A stretch of DNA of 64,000 bases from NCBI GenBank assembly GCA_025200525.1, contig CM045762.1, positions 193,538,148-193,602,147 of the forward strand, written 5' to 3'. This document shows positions 25,760-37,600 of the stretch, in pieces. Below the pieces are notes generated by a model. It was not told where the DNA came from and searched no databases. It was given only the letters and a program-made list of their open reading frames with translations. A program made the position numbers and the translations under genes. Origin of the DNA: Camellia lanceoleosa. Lineage: Eukaryota > Streptophyta > Magnoliopsida > Ericales > Theaceae. Within the stretch, counting starts at the first letter, position 1. Every line of letters starts with the position of its first letter.

Positions 25760-26524
25760 TGTAAGAAATATTTTCTGTGTTTAACGAAAAATAAATGAAA
25801 TAGTAAACAAAATTAATGCTTTACTTACAAAACAATCGAAATAAATACGACCAAACAACCATACCAAGTCGAGTGTGTGACACTCTGTTCTTAAGATAGA
25901 TTTGCCTGCTGTAGTGGTGCTTACGACCTTCTTGAGCATTTATCTCCCAAGATACAATAATCTTCTCAGAGTGAAGCAGCATTACAATCACTCTGAACAA
26001 TGAACCAAACCTATGTTTTGAACTCTCTTTGATTTACTAAGACTAAATGTATGCAAGAAAAAATGCAGAATGGAGGAAAGGAAACCCAAAATTTTCTACT
26101 TGTAAATTTTGGAGAGTAACTATCTTTAAATAGCCATAGAAGAGAACTGTTGGAACAGGCATGGTATCTGTTCAATTTGAATTCAAAAAGACACATTTGT
26201 TTGAAGGAAAAATAGTTACGGAGGAAAACCAACTTCCTGAAAATTATTTAATTAAAAATTAAATAAATTTCCAATAATATATATATATATATAATATTAT
26301 GTTATTCCCGCACCCGCGACCATTCCTTCCTACGTGGGACAAGAGAAATTACCATAATTGAACCTTTGGCGACAATTTTCAATTCACACGAAAATGGTTT
26401 TCACCAAACCAGTGTATAATCTTAATCTCCACATAGATATGAACAACTTTGCTTCTTGGATTGCCGGTAAATTTGGCTCCAACGTTTACCAAAAAATATT
26501 GGTAAAAACCCACTTTTTCCAACA
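25760..26524 (-). repeat. 5' LTR of C2
   Basis: This 765-bp LTR starts TGTAAGAAAT and ends TTCCAACA on the plus strand. It matches the pieces of the split 3' LTR and is followed by the CTTTT target repeat. Confidence 0.93.
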
Positions 26525-26590
26525 CTTTTCACTTCTTTTTTTTTTTTCTTTTTGTTTTTTGTTAGGGCTATTGAATCTATTGATATATAT

Positions 26591-27894
26591 TGTTACCCAA
26601 AAGACAACCTAAGAGGGGGGGAGTAAATTAGGTTTTTACAAATAAAAATAATAATACCCTAATAAAAATTATGACTAGCACAATAGATAAATATAGTTAA
26701 TGAAATAAAAATAATTAAAACAAGTATTCTAACAACTATGTCAGTTAATGATTTTAGCACAGTGAAAATGTGAAATATAGCTATGGTAATTTAAATAAAA
26801 TAAAGAGATAAGGGAGAGAGAGGCAAATAAATTTATAGCGGTTCGGTTTCAACTTGGCCTTCGTCTACTCCTTAAGCTTCACTTGAGATTTTTCACTATG
26901 CTCTAGCTTCATAGGGGTGCTAGCAACCTCTTTACAAATGGAGCAATCATTTACGGATTTTACACAGACTTTCTAAGTCAAGAATACTAAATGTACTACA
27001 CTCTTACAAGGTTGAAAAGAATGTGTTTTTGCTTTCACAAAAAGCTACAAGAATTATCTCTCAAAGATAGATATAAAAATGAAGCTCTGGTTTTTCTGTA
27101 AACCTTACGCAGGAAAGATTGGTTTAAAGCTATACGTCTCAGTGTATAATTTCTGAAAGAGGATGTAAACAAAAATTGAAGAAAACTTCTCAAAGAATTT
27201 TTTAAAGAATAGATGTGAGTTATTATAGATCAAAGAATATTTTTTGATTTTTTGTAACTTATTTACATTAGAGACTTTGGTATATATGATGAAACTTATA
27301 GCCGTTTATAGCCGTTATATTCATTTTAATTTATAGTCGTTTATAGCCGTTGTATTTATTTGAATTTATAGTCGTTTATAGCCGTTGTATTTATTTGAAT
27401 ATCTTCCACTCCATTATTACTAGTTTGAATATCTTCCACTCCATCATTACTAATTTGAATATCTTCCACTTAAACCTTTTGGCCTGCTGTTATGTTGGGC
27501 TGTTTGAACCTTTGTTTGGGCTGTTTGAACTTCTGGTTTGGGCATTATTTTTGGGTTGAAATGAACTCCTGATTTAAGCAAATATTAAATACACTCAAAC
27601 AATATTTAGGATAAAAGTTTAGGTGATAAATATTGGGACAAAATAAATTTTGATTCTATTTTTCTCTTTCAATTAAATTAAAACATAATTAAATAAATCA
27701 TCAAAATAAATTTTGGATTCTATTAAAACATAATTAAATAAATCATCAAAATAAAATTTGGATTCTATTTTTCTTTTTCAAATAAATTAAAATAGAATTA
27801 AATAAATCATCAAAATAAATTTTGGATTCTATTTTTCTTTTTTAAATAAATTAAAACATAATTAAATAAATCATCAAAATAAATAAGTCTAACA
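26591..27894 (-). mobile_element. solo LTR E
   Basis: A 1304-bp block from TGTTACCC to GTCTAACA, flanked by TATAT (26586-26590 and 27895-27899). The termini TGTTA...TAACA are inverted copies of each other. The motif CCCCCCCTCTTAGGTTGTC near the left end, read on minus, is typical of the 3' end of some plant copia LTRs and sets the orientation. It contains no internal domains. The target repeat is low-complexity, which lowers certainty a little. Confidence 0.75.
27655..27885. repeat. tandem repeat in solo LTR E
   Basis: Several units of about 50-65 bp containing AATAAATCATCAAAATAAA and TTGGATTCTATTTTTC. A smaller repeat (TTATAGCCGTTTATAGCCG) lies at 27300-27390. Confidence 0.75.
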
Positions 27895-27899
27895 TATAT

Positions 27900-28810
27900 A
27901 TCTAAAAGAAACAAAACAAAACCCAGAAAAAAGCATAGCAGATGGGCTTTGGTTGCAAATCTAGGAAAGAGAGAGTTTTTTTTTAGAGAGAGGGGGAAAA
28001 GAAGAGAGATGGGTTGCTGTCATTCAAGAGTAGAGAGAGAAGAGATGGATTCAGAGAATAAGAAAGTTTTGATGAGGTATTTGTAGAAGATGGGATTTGA
28101 GATGTGAGTTAATGTTGTGAAAAAGAAGAAAAAGAAGAAGAAGGGAATAATTAGAGGAATGAGGGAAATGAGAAAGAGAGAGAGAGGTGTAGTCTGTAGA
28201 GTTCCACCCTCATCTATGTTATAGAGTGAAAGAGAGAGACAGAATTGAAAAGTCAAAGTCGGACCAGTCAAGCCTCAACTATTTTGAGCTACAGAGCATT
28301 TTTGATTGTCAAAGGAGCTGCAAACTGCTGCCCACGTCATCCATCTTATTTGCTAATTCAATGTGCTTCTATTCTTTATTTGAATTTGAATTGGTTTTGA
28401 TAACAATTAAGATATCTGACCGCTAATGATATCTTATCTTCATTCATGGACTTAAATGCTAAGTTGTCTTTTTACCTTTCCTCCACGTATTTCCTGATAT
28501 CTGCCTATATATATTCACTTAATGGATTGCTATGTGTCTTTTCTCTATTAGTTGTTTAATTTTAGTGTCAACAGATTTATCAGTTTGTATAGCTTACTCT
28601 TAGTAATATTTGAAATACAAAAGTATCTTTTTATTAAAATAAATTTCATTTTAACAAATATGAGATTTTGGTATATGATGTATCTTTTTTATTAACATAT
28701 ATTATAATGAAAACAAATATATATATATTGGTATATAAATGAAAATTCATACAAGAGTTTTGCTACATCTTCCGATTTCATCTCTCAATTACACCTCTAA
28801 TGAGGTGGTA
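27900..28810. other. intergenic, no gene seen
   Basis: GA-rich then AT-rich sequence. A minus-strand frame at 28020-28271 is low-complexity (a poly-Phe run) and is not supported as a gene. Confidence 0.45.
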
Positions 28811-28815
28811 AATAT

Positions 28816-29964
28816 TGTTGGAAAATTTGTTTTATAAGCTTATTTTTTGGCTAACTTTGAGCTCAAAATTGAGTGGGGTCCACACGTCTTTTGAGATGGG
28901 TCCGAAGAGGTGACGTGTTCCTTGCCACATGGTAAGTCACACGATGAAGACGAATCGTCAAAACCATTTATGAGTGAATGGAAACTTCACGACATTTTCG
29001 GATTCATGAAATGGACAATTAAAGAATTAATGTGGGTTTCCTTGTGAGGCTTGTTCCATATTGAAACTTGAAGAGAACTTATGTGTGTATATAAGTTTTA
29101 GGTGACAATACTTGGGTTGGGCTCCAAGGGGCACCTTAAGTTTGTAGAAGGGAGGAGTTATGGACAAAGTGAACCTCAGCCCAAACCACCACACACGTGC
29201 ACTGCTACCATCTGTCTGTCCGAGCCGAGCCCGTGTCGAGCGCGAATGTGGGTTGTAGGTCGAGTCGATTCTAATAATAATTTTTTGAACAAAATTCTTT
29301 TGAATTTTTTCAAAAATTCTTGCGGAAAAAAATTTATTTATTTAAATTTTTTGCGTCAATTTTTTCTGTCCTATCTGTACCCTGTTTTTCAGTCCATTTC
29401 AATAGTTCAACAGGTTCAAACTGTCCAACATATTGGGAAAACTGCCCAGCAGTTCTGAGTAGTTTTAAAACTGCCAAACAACTTGCAGATCTGTTCAAAA
29501 TTTAAATTGAATTTGTTTAAAAACAGTCTATACCTGTTTGGCAGATTTCACATCTATTTAGACAGATTATTTGCCTATAAATAGAGGCCATTTCCAGCAG
29601 TCTTGGGAATCCAGAAACAGTCTGGAAAAATTCTTTTTTGCTGACTAATTTTACTCTGTTGCATTTATATTTTTCATATAATTTTAAGAAAAATTAAAGA
29701 GAGTATAGAATACAAATTTTGTTCACCATACAAATTGTTTGGAGTGCTACTATAATTTGTGAAAATTATTATATCTTGGGAGATAGACGTCACTTAATCG
29801 TAAGTATTGTAGCAGGACGAATCTGTTTTAAAGATAGAGTGTCACATACTTAACTTGATCTTTTAAATATTTATTCAGTTCGATAAATAAATTCGGTACG
29901 TAATTTATTTTATTTGTTTAATTTGTTTCAATTTATTTATTTTACTTAAAAGATTATTTTAACA
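28816..29964 (+). mobile_element. solo LTR F, copia type related to C3
   Basis: An 1149-bp block from TGTTGGAAAA to TTTTAACA, flanked by AATAT (28811-28815 and 29965-29969). Its internal order parallels the C3 LTR: a GTGGG(T/C)CC block, GAGTGAATG, a GGGCTCCAAGGGGCACC block, a GC-rich stretch, TATAAATAGA, and a region ending in TTTAAC. No gag or pol follows. Confidence 0.85.
29576..29583 (+). promoter_or_regulatory. TATA box of solo LTR F
   Basis: TATAAATA sits at the same relative place as the TATA boxes of both C3 LTRs (53273 and 59509). It marks the probable LTR promoter. Confidence 0.65.
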
Positions 29965-29969
29965 AATAT

Positions 29970-32340
29970 AATTTTGAAGAGAGAGAGAGAGAAGAATTTG
30001 AAAAAAATTGATTGATTTGTTTTTTTTGTCATCTCATTTAAACATGTAATGTGCAATTAGAAGTGACGAAATAAGAAAACGGGACATTTTCCTATACAGG
30101 ACAAAAATGTTGTGTAAAATGTAAGATGAGATAATAAATGCACACAACTAATCAATCACAATCACATCATTTTTTTGTGTCTCATCATCTAGATCTAACG
30201 TGAGCATGTTAGGCAATCTTAAAGAAGTGAATGTTTTGTGACGAAAATAATAAACCAGTATATCTGAAATTTCTAAATTACAGAGAAAGATTTGACTAAC
30301 GATAACAATATTTGAAATTTTTTTAAACATATTAAAAAAAAAAGGGCCGTGTTTTCGACTCCCAATGGGGGTCGCACCTCCAATGACGTGACAGCATGAA
30401 ATTGACAGAAAATATAAAAAAAAAATAATTTTTTTTTGGACCAATCACACGCGACCCCCATTACCCTTACTGGAGGTCCGAAGCTTTTTCCAAAAAAAAA
30501 ACATAAAAAATGGCCTTCTGGTTTATTCATGCTCATGAAGACAATTAGCATTTATACATGGTTGAACTAGAGACAAGGTGTTAGAATTTTATTTTATTAG
30601 GTTAGAAATCTTTTGTCTTCAAAATTTTTGCCTAAATGTATTTTTAAAGGTGTGATTAAATGAGAATCTCTATATACAAAAATCTTAAAATATGATTGTA
30701 TGAATGAGAATGTACTGAGATAAAAAGATAAAGAAATTTGAAGATCTTAGATCTCATGCTAAATCATAAAGTAAGTATTCACAACATTATTATCAAATCA
30801 CAAATCAAATTATAAATTATTTTATTAAAATATGGAATCATGAATTCGTATCAAATTGAAAATGGTAAAATTCACTTTATTAGTATGTAATATGTAAATA
30901 TATATATATATATATAGAATATACATAGTATTTAAAATAGAATAAAAAAATAAATATTAGTATAATTAAATTGTATATATTCATATACATATAAAATTAA
31001 GTATATCAACATAATTAATTGATTTTATTTTTGATATAAAGACAAACACTATGTGGTTTTACACATTATACAAAGAAAAATAAAAATTAAATTAAATTAC
31101 AGTAAATGAATCGCAAATTGAATGTCTCATGATTCACTCATGATTCACTTAATTTTTAATTCAACAAAAATTCAAAATATATTAGTTAAAACTTGTATTA
31201 AATCATATGAATGAAATTGTAAAGGCACAATTTTAAAAACCTTGATGATACAGAATGCTTGAAATTTTACACATAAAACAAGAATGAAGAAACCATACAA
31301 GGCTTTTGAAAAACTTTAACATACATGGGTCATTTTAATTTATAAGAACAATGATAACATTTCTTTCAAAAGAAATAATTTGAAACACCTTTCAAATTCA
31401 GTTCATTAATCTCAACACATAACAAAGAAAAAGCATTTGCGAGTTGAACTGTCCCAACTATATTATATATGATTAACTCTATCAGTAAAAGTGGGGGAAT
31501 CTATTTGCTTTCTCTTTCACTCATTTGTTTTGTTGCTTGCTTAAGTACCCATACCACCATGATTCCTCGCAATCAACACCTTATTTTTTTAGGAAATCAT
31601 TTATTACAGTTATAATGTTAAGACTCTGTTTGGTATATTGTTTAGGACTTACCTTATTTTATTTATTTATTTTAAGAGTGTAAGTTGTATTGTTTGGTTC
31701 CGTTTTTATTTACCATTTGTAAGACAAAGATTTTTCTTCGGAAACCTCTTAAAAGCCATCTTATTGGCTAAAAAACTTATTTTGCTTTTTTTTGTTTTTT
31801 TTAAAAAAAAAAAAAAACTTTAACTACTCTAGAAACCATTAGAAAGTATCCCCTCTCTCTCTCTCTCAAAAAAAAAAAAAAAAAAAAAAAAAGAATATGT
31901 CAAACGAATTATTTAATTTAATTAATAAGTTAAATTTTTAACCAGCTCTGAAAAGAAGCCTAAAAAAGCAAATTTTCTTTTAATTATTTTGAAATTGAGA
32001 AAAAAATATTTTAAAATTCTATCTTTTAATTATCAACCCAAAACCAGCCTATTTGCTATGGCAGTGCATAGGCTTGTGTTTTGGCAGTGCACTGTTGAAA
32101 GTGCAAGGTAAGGTGACTCCAAAGGAATTTGAGCAACTTTTTTTGGAACGTTGTCTTTGGCGGTGCATCATGCCCGTACAATACAATATTATCGCAGGAC
32201 GCATTTCCTTTACCCCAACAAACTCAAAAGGGCAGTTTTATAATTTCAAGGGAAAACAAGGGGTTTACTTATACTATCACAAAACTAGTATAGTATCCAC
32301 TCTGTTTCTTTGATTCTCCAACCTATTAAACCACATTATC
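29970..32340. other. AT-rich intergenic DNA, no gene seen
   Basis: Homopolymer runs, (TA)n near 30900, a (CT)n tract near 31853 and degenerate repeats. An oddly arranged pair of inverted words lies at 30363-30376 and 30450-30463 (CCAATGGGGGTCGC and its near complement). Confidence 0.45.
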
Positions 32341-32341
32341 C

Positions 32342-32672
32342 CAGTGTTTTGAAAAGTTAATAAAAAGTTAATTTTTAAGTTTTTATCAAATTTTTTAATT
32401 TTTTAAAAAGTGATTTAAAAAGTTAGTAAAAAATTGACTTTTTACTTTTTAGTTTAATATTTATTTATGGTGTCAAATCAAATTAAAATTACCAAAATAC
32501 CCTTATCCAATATAAGAAATTTATTTTTTTATTTTTTGTCATAAGCCCTAATTTGTAATTTTACACTTACATTTTTGGCACTTTCCAAACCAATTTTGTT
32601 ATGTTTTTGGCACTTGCGTTTTTGGACATTTTGTCAAAAAACGTGACTTTTTATTTTGTTCCCAAAACAGCA
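32342..32672. mobile_element. possible foldback MITE
   Basis: The left end, CAGTGTTTTGAAAAGTTAAT, is loosely mirrored by the right end, GTGACTTTTTATTTTGTTCC CAAAACAGC. The interior has no coding capacity. The match is imperfect and no target repeat is seen. Confidence 0.35.
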
Positions 32673-32799
32673 CATCAACGAATATTTAAACAAAATATAT
32701 ATATTCACAAAGCTTAAGAAAGAAGTAAATATTAAAATAAATTATCAATAAATCTTAATAGTTTGACTTGATTTCTATTAAGTTCTATTGAAAATAAGT

Positions 32800-33110
32800 C
32801 ATAGTAAAATTATCGTTAAAAATAATTTTTTGTGATGATTTTTTAAATGTCACTAAAAATTGACACTTAATGACTTTTTTGTCACGATTTTTAAAACTTA
32901 TAATTAGTATTTTTTATATAACGAATTTTTCAAAATATCACTGAAAGTTAAAAATTATTGAATTTTTTTAAATATTATTAAAATTTATAATTAGTGACAT
33001 TTTTAGTGATAAAATATTCATTAAAAATTAATAATTAGTGATTTTTTAAATAATATTTAATGAAAAATATCATTAATTATTATATCACTTATTAAACAAT
33101 AAATTTATCT
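32800..33110. repeat. degenerate AGTGAC/GTCACT repeat tract
   Basis: Many scattered copies of GTCACTAAAAATT, TAGTGACAT and ATCACT on both strands in AT-rich DNA. Arrays like this occur in sub-terminal regions of plant DNA transposons. The superfamily is not determined. Confidence 0.4.
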
Positions 33111-33599
33111 ATTAGAACTAACACGTAAATATCTCTAAATATTATTACAGTTCTCATGGAATTTTGAAATTCTCAAAAAATGAGGGGTCTAACACATTTG
33201 GTTTTGGGCTAATCTAGCATCCAGTCTGTTCATTTGACCTTCCAACCCAGCACTAATTAGTCTCCTATAATCATAATCACTCTACTAACTTTGGTGTTTT
33301 TTTTTTTTAATTTTTCAATTTAAAATTGATGTTTGACCGACAAATGGGTTTAGAAAATTGAGTTAATTATTAATTTAAAAATAAAAATAAAAATACTGTG
33401 TACTTTTCTATTTCTATTCTAATTAAGTTTTCTGGTAATCAGTCACAGTCACCTTCAGAGTCAATTTTATGAAATCGTCACACCCAAAAAAAAAAAAAAA
33501 AGCAGCAAATTTCATGCTTTTCTTTTACTGTATGTGAGGCATTACCTACCGATGATAAGTCCATTCCTTTATTTATTATTATAGTATTTTATTATCCAA

Positions 33600-34294
33600 A
33601 CTCCCTCCCTCCACCACCATTTCACACATCCCACAATTCCATGTGCTTTTGTTGTGGTGTTTGCTTGCTGCAATTACCTTCAACTTCAGGCAAAAAGGAA
33701 AAAAGGTTTTCTCTTTGTCATTACAGATACACATATTTTGGGGTATAGTGAAGAAAACAAAACCCAGAAAGAAAGGTAATCCTGCAAGGCTGACTGTATA
33801 GGATTCTTGACAATGGGGATCATTTGTGGTTGAATGGGCTCATTTTGAAATGGGTTTTTGGGCTTTTCCTGTAAGAAGAGATCTAGGGTTCTAGAGGTTT
33901 GATTTGTTGGCTTTTGAGGGTGGGTTTGAAGGAGGTTTGCGGAGGCTGCTTTTCCTTCTGAATCCCATCATTTACAGGTAAAATGAGTAGACTTGATACA
34001 CGTCTGTGTACATAATGTACTAGTAGTTATTCTCGTTTTCAGTTTTTAGAGTTGTATAATAATTTTATATCCATGAATTAAGTAATGTTTGTGTTGCTAT
34101 ATGAAAGTAATGGGTTACATGTTCTCTTCCTCTTCCTCTTCCTCTTCATTTTTGTTGTTTTCTTGTTTTTGATTATTAATTGGCTTCAAAAGCTGAAAGA
34201 AAGAATTTTAAGCTTTTTCCCTCCTCTCCCTTCAGTTTAGGAATATCTGATTGCCTCATCTTTGGAAGATTGGAAAGGTCCGTTTGTGTGACCA

Positions 34295-34338
<44 letters not shown>

Positions 34339-34647
34339 GTATTAGTATTTGTTGTTTTACATGGGTCCTTTTACTTTTACATAGTCATTTCACCCCGTAG
34401 TTTGGTGAGATTGCAAGAGATGGTGAACCAATTAGTTATGATAATGATGTATTTGAACATAGTAGGCATTCATTCTCTTATGTAATTGATTGTGTTGTAT
34501 TGTCTGATAAGAATTTTGGGAAATCAAGGTTGTTGCAAAATAAGATGAGGTATGAACTAAATGCAAAATATATAACATATGGGTTATTTATATGTTGGAT
34601 TTGCATTCTGAGTTCTCTTATTTTCCATCCTGCAGGCATCCTAAAAA
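33600..34647 (+). other. 5' leader of the receptor-like kinase, with a leader intron
   Basis: A pyrimidine-rich stretch near 33600 precedes a non-coding exon that ends at 33977 before GTAAAATG, a plausible donor. An acceptor TGCAG ends at 34635, twelve bases before the start codon. The intron would be 33978-34635. It contains CTTCCT repeats and a (CT)n tract at 34297-34333. The transcription start is not defined by the sequence. Confidence 0.55.
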
Positions 34648-37600
34648 ATGGCTTCTGATCTCAAAAATGAATTATCCAAGAAAACACAGATTTTTCATCT
34701 CAAGGTGTGGGTTTTAATAGGGATCTTGGTTGGGATTTTCATTGTAATTATCCTCTTGGTGCTATCATTTTGTCTTACTTCACGAAAGAAAGCCAGAAGG
34801 GCTAATGACAAACTTCCTGTTAGCCAAATCCCAAACGTGTCGAAGGAGATCAAAGAGATAAAGATTGATCAAAATTCAGCTAACCATTTTGCTCCTCGTG
34901 TTGGTGATTTCCTTGCCCTTCATGATAATTTCAGTGACAACGATTCAGACAAATTTCTGCTCCGTTCAAGTGTAGACCAGACAAATAATGCAGATAATAG
35001 TAGTCAGTCTGGCTCATTTAATCATTTAGAGAAAGATGGCTATGGTTCTCAATCAGGAGAAAAAGGGTGTATCAGGCCACTTAATGTGTTCAGACCTTCT
35101 TCGCATCCTATAACTGTTCCTTCCCCTCTAACTGGTCTGCCTGAATTCTCTCACCTTGGTTGGGGTCATTGGTTTACATTAAGGGACCTAGAAATCGCAA
35201 CAAACAGATTTTCAAAGGAAAATATTATTGGCGAGGGTGGATATGGAGTTGTTTATCAGGGCCATCTGATCAATGGGACTCCTGTGGCTGTGAAGAACCT
35301 GCTCAACAATCTGTAAGTTTTCAGACTTTTTTTTTTTCTTTTCCTTTTTTCTGTTGCTAAACTTCTTGTATCATTTAACTCCATTCAGAGTCTCTGTAGC
35401 TATTTAGCTTATGTGGTATTTCTTATTCTGTTACTTATAGAGGGCAGGCAGAGAAGGAATTCAGTGTTGAAGTTGAGGCTATTGGTCATGTGCGGCATAA
35501 GAATTTGGTTCGACTTCTAGGTTACTGTATTGAAGGAACTCACAGGTAGCATATTCCTTTAAGCTCTCTCTATTTCTTTTTTAGTAAGTAACTAAATAAT
35601 AATTAAGGACAAAACTAGAATGCCACCTATATATAAAAGGAAGAAAGGAAAAACACCTATATGCCTCCTCGTGTATCATAAAGCTCTACAACGTCAAAAA
35701 ATTGGTTAAGATAAGCGTTTGCAAAACCTGACTCCCAACTATACAAAAAAAAACTTACAAATTTACTTTCCAACCTGTACAACGAAATTTCCACACCATT
35801 AAAAGACTTATAATTCCTCACCCCCAAATGATCCACATCAAACACAAGGGAATCAAAAGCCACAACTCCCCCTCCTCCCAACTATGGTGATGCTCAGCCA
35901 CTTTGAAGGGGAAGACAAAATACACCTTAAACCAAGAAAAAATCGATGTCCGAAGCTCTCTTGCCACTGAATAATGAATAAGTAGATGGTTCATTGATTC
36001 CCCCACCTCCTTACACATACACCACCAATTCACGACCACCTGCCTTCTCCGGATCAAATTATCATTAGTCAAAATCTTACCATAAGCTGCACACCACACA
36101 AAAGGGCTACTGTCGAGGGAGTCTTGGTACCCCAAATGGCTTTCCAAGGAAACAAGGAAGAACAACCACCTATTGGATGATTCACCTGAAAACATCCTAA
36201 ATCAGAAAGACTATAGTTCATCATATCTTCCCTTGTCTTGATGCTTTGCCTCTCATACAACTTGTGAAGAAATTATGTCAGCTTTGCCATCTCCCAATCT
36301 TGTGCCTTTCTTCAGAATAGAATGTCCCAATACATGAGTGCCTTCTCTGTGCAGGTAATCAACCACTAAAGCATTCTTGTTCACTGTCATCCAATAGACA
36401 GCAGGAAAAGCTCTCTAATCTTCCTTCCCAGCACCACATATGTGATCAAAACTTCACCCTCTCCCATCCCCCACCACCAAAGAGGTGAACCATCAAACTT
36501 GTTCCACCCCTTTCTAATCCCTGTCCAAAGGCCTGTCCCATAAGACAAAGATACCTCTAGAGATGGCCAATCCCCCAATTACTCCCATATTTCCAAACCA
36601 CGAACCTTCTCCACTTTCTATCCTTGTCATAGGTAAATCTCCACAACCATTTTCCCAATAAAGCTTCATTAAAATTTCTAACTTGCTAATCCCTACTCCC
36701 TATTTCTACAGGAGCACAAACATTAGTAGGTGGTATTGACTCTTCCCCCTGGCAGTCTCCTCTTAAACCTTTACACCACTGTAACCCATGCTGAATTTGC
36801 TTTGGAAGGAACCCAAAGGTAGTCCCAAGTAAGAAAAATCAATGTGCCAATGAATCAACCTTAGCCATGTCCCCAACCAGAATGATCTATGATTTTCCCT
36901 AGTTCACTTTTTGGTCCAACTTACACACCACTCCTGGGTCCCCACTTCTCAGCCTCTAATAATGCATTTGTTATAGACCAAAGCTGCATCCATTAAAACA
37001 AAAGCTTTTTGGGAAACAGAACATAGGAAACTGATAAAATTGATTACTTCTTCAAATACTTATATGTAAGTATGAAATAGTATACCTAATGCATAGCAAT
37101 CTTTTATAAATTAGTTGATTGTGCAACAACTATACCATCGGTTGTACCATTAGTTGTACAAAGACAAGCAATGATCTTTTTTGTTAAATGGCACGAAGGG
37201 TACCATAGTTGCTTCCATAGTTATATGTATTGAATTAAATTATTAACTTCTTGCTACTGGATACATGTGGAAGTGTTTGTTTATGTAATTCAAAACTACT
37301 GGAAGTGCTTGTGAGTATATTGTTTGAACTATGTAAGTTGTTGGCTTCCATACTTTGTACAGTTTTGATTAATTTCCCTTCCAAATCTTGTACTAAATTT
37401 CAGGTTGTTAGTTTATGAGTACGTCAACAATGGCAATTTGGAGCAATGGCTTCATGGGGCGATGCGCCAGCATGGATATCTTACTTGGGAAGCCCGCATG
37501 AAAATTCTCCTCGGCACTGCTAAGGCGTAAGTTATTCCTCTTAATGTGAGTTATCTACATGTTTCTTTGGCATCATGCTGTTTTACACATGACATAATTG

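Larger units (their letters stand above)
11816..26524 (-). mobile_element. Ty1/copia retrotransposon C2 with nested solo LTRs
   Basis: Both ends are flanked by CTTTT (11811-11815 and 26525-26529). The LTRs match each other: the 5' LTR is 25760-26524, and the 3' LTR lies between 11816 and 17736 but is split by insertions. Gag-pol runs on the minus strand. Removing solo LTR A (with B inside it), the insertion near 17124-17300 and solo LTR C leaves an element of about 6.7 kb. The LTRs are about 90% identical by eye, so this is the oldest of the copia elements here. Its gag and pol closely resemble those of C3. Confidence 0.95.

Noticed and set aside
28020..28271. Minus-strand small gene
   Set aside because: GA-rich low-complexity DNA encodes a poly-Phe run. 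There is no recognised domain and no codon signal.
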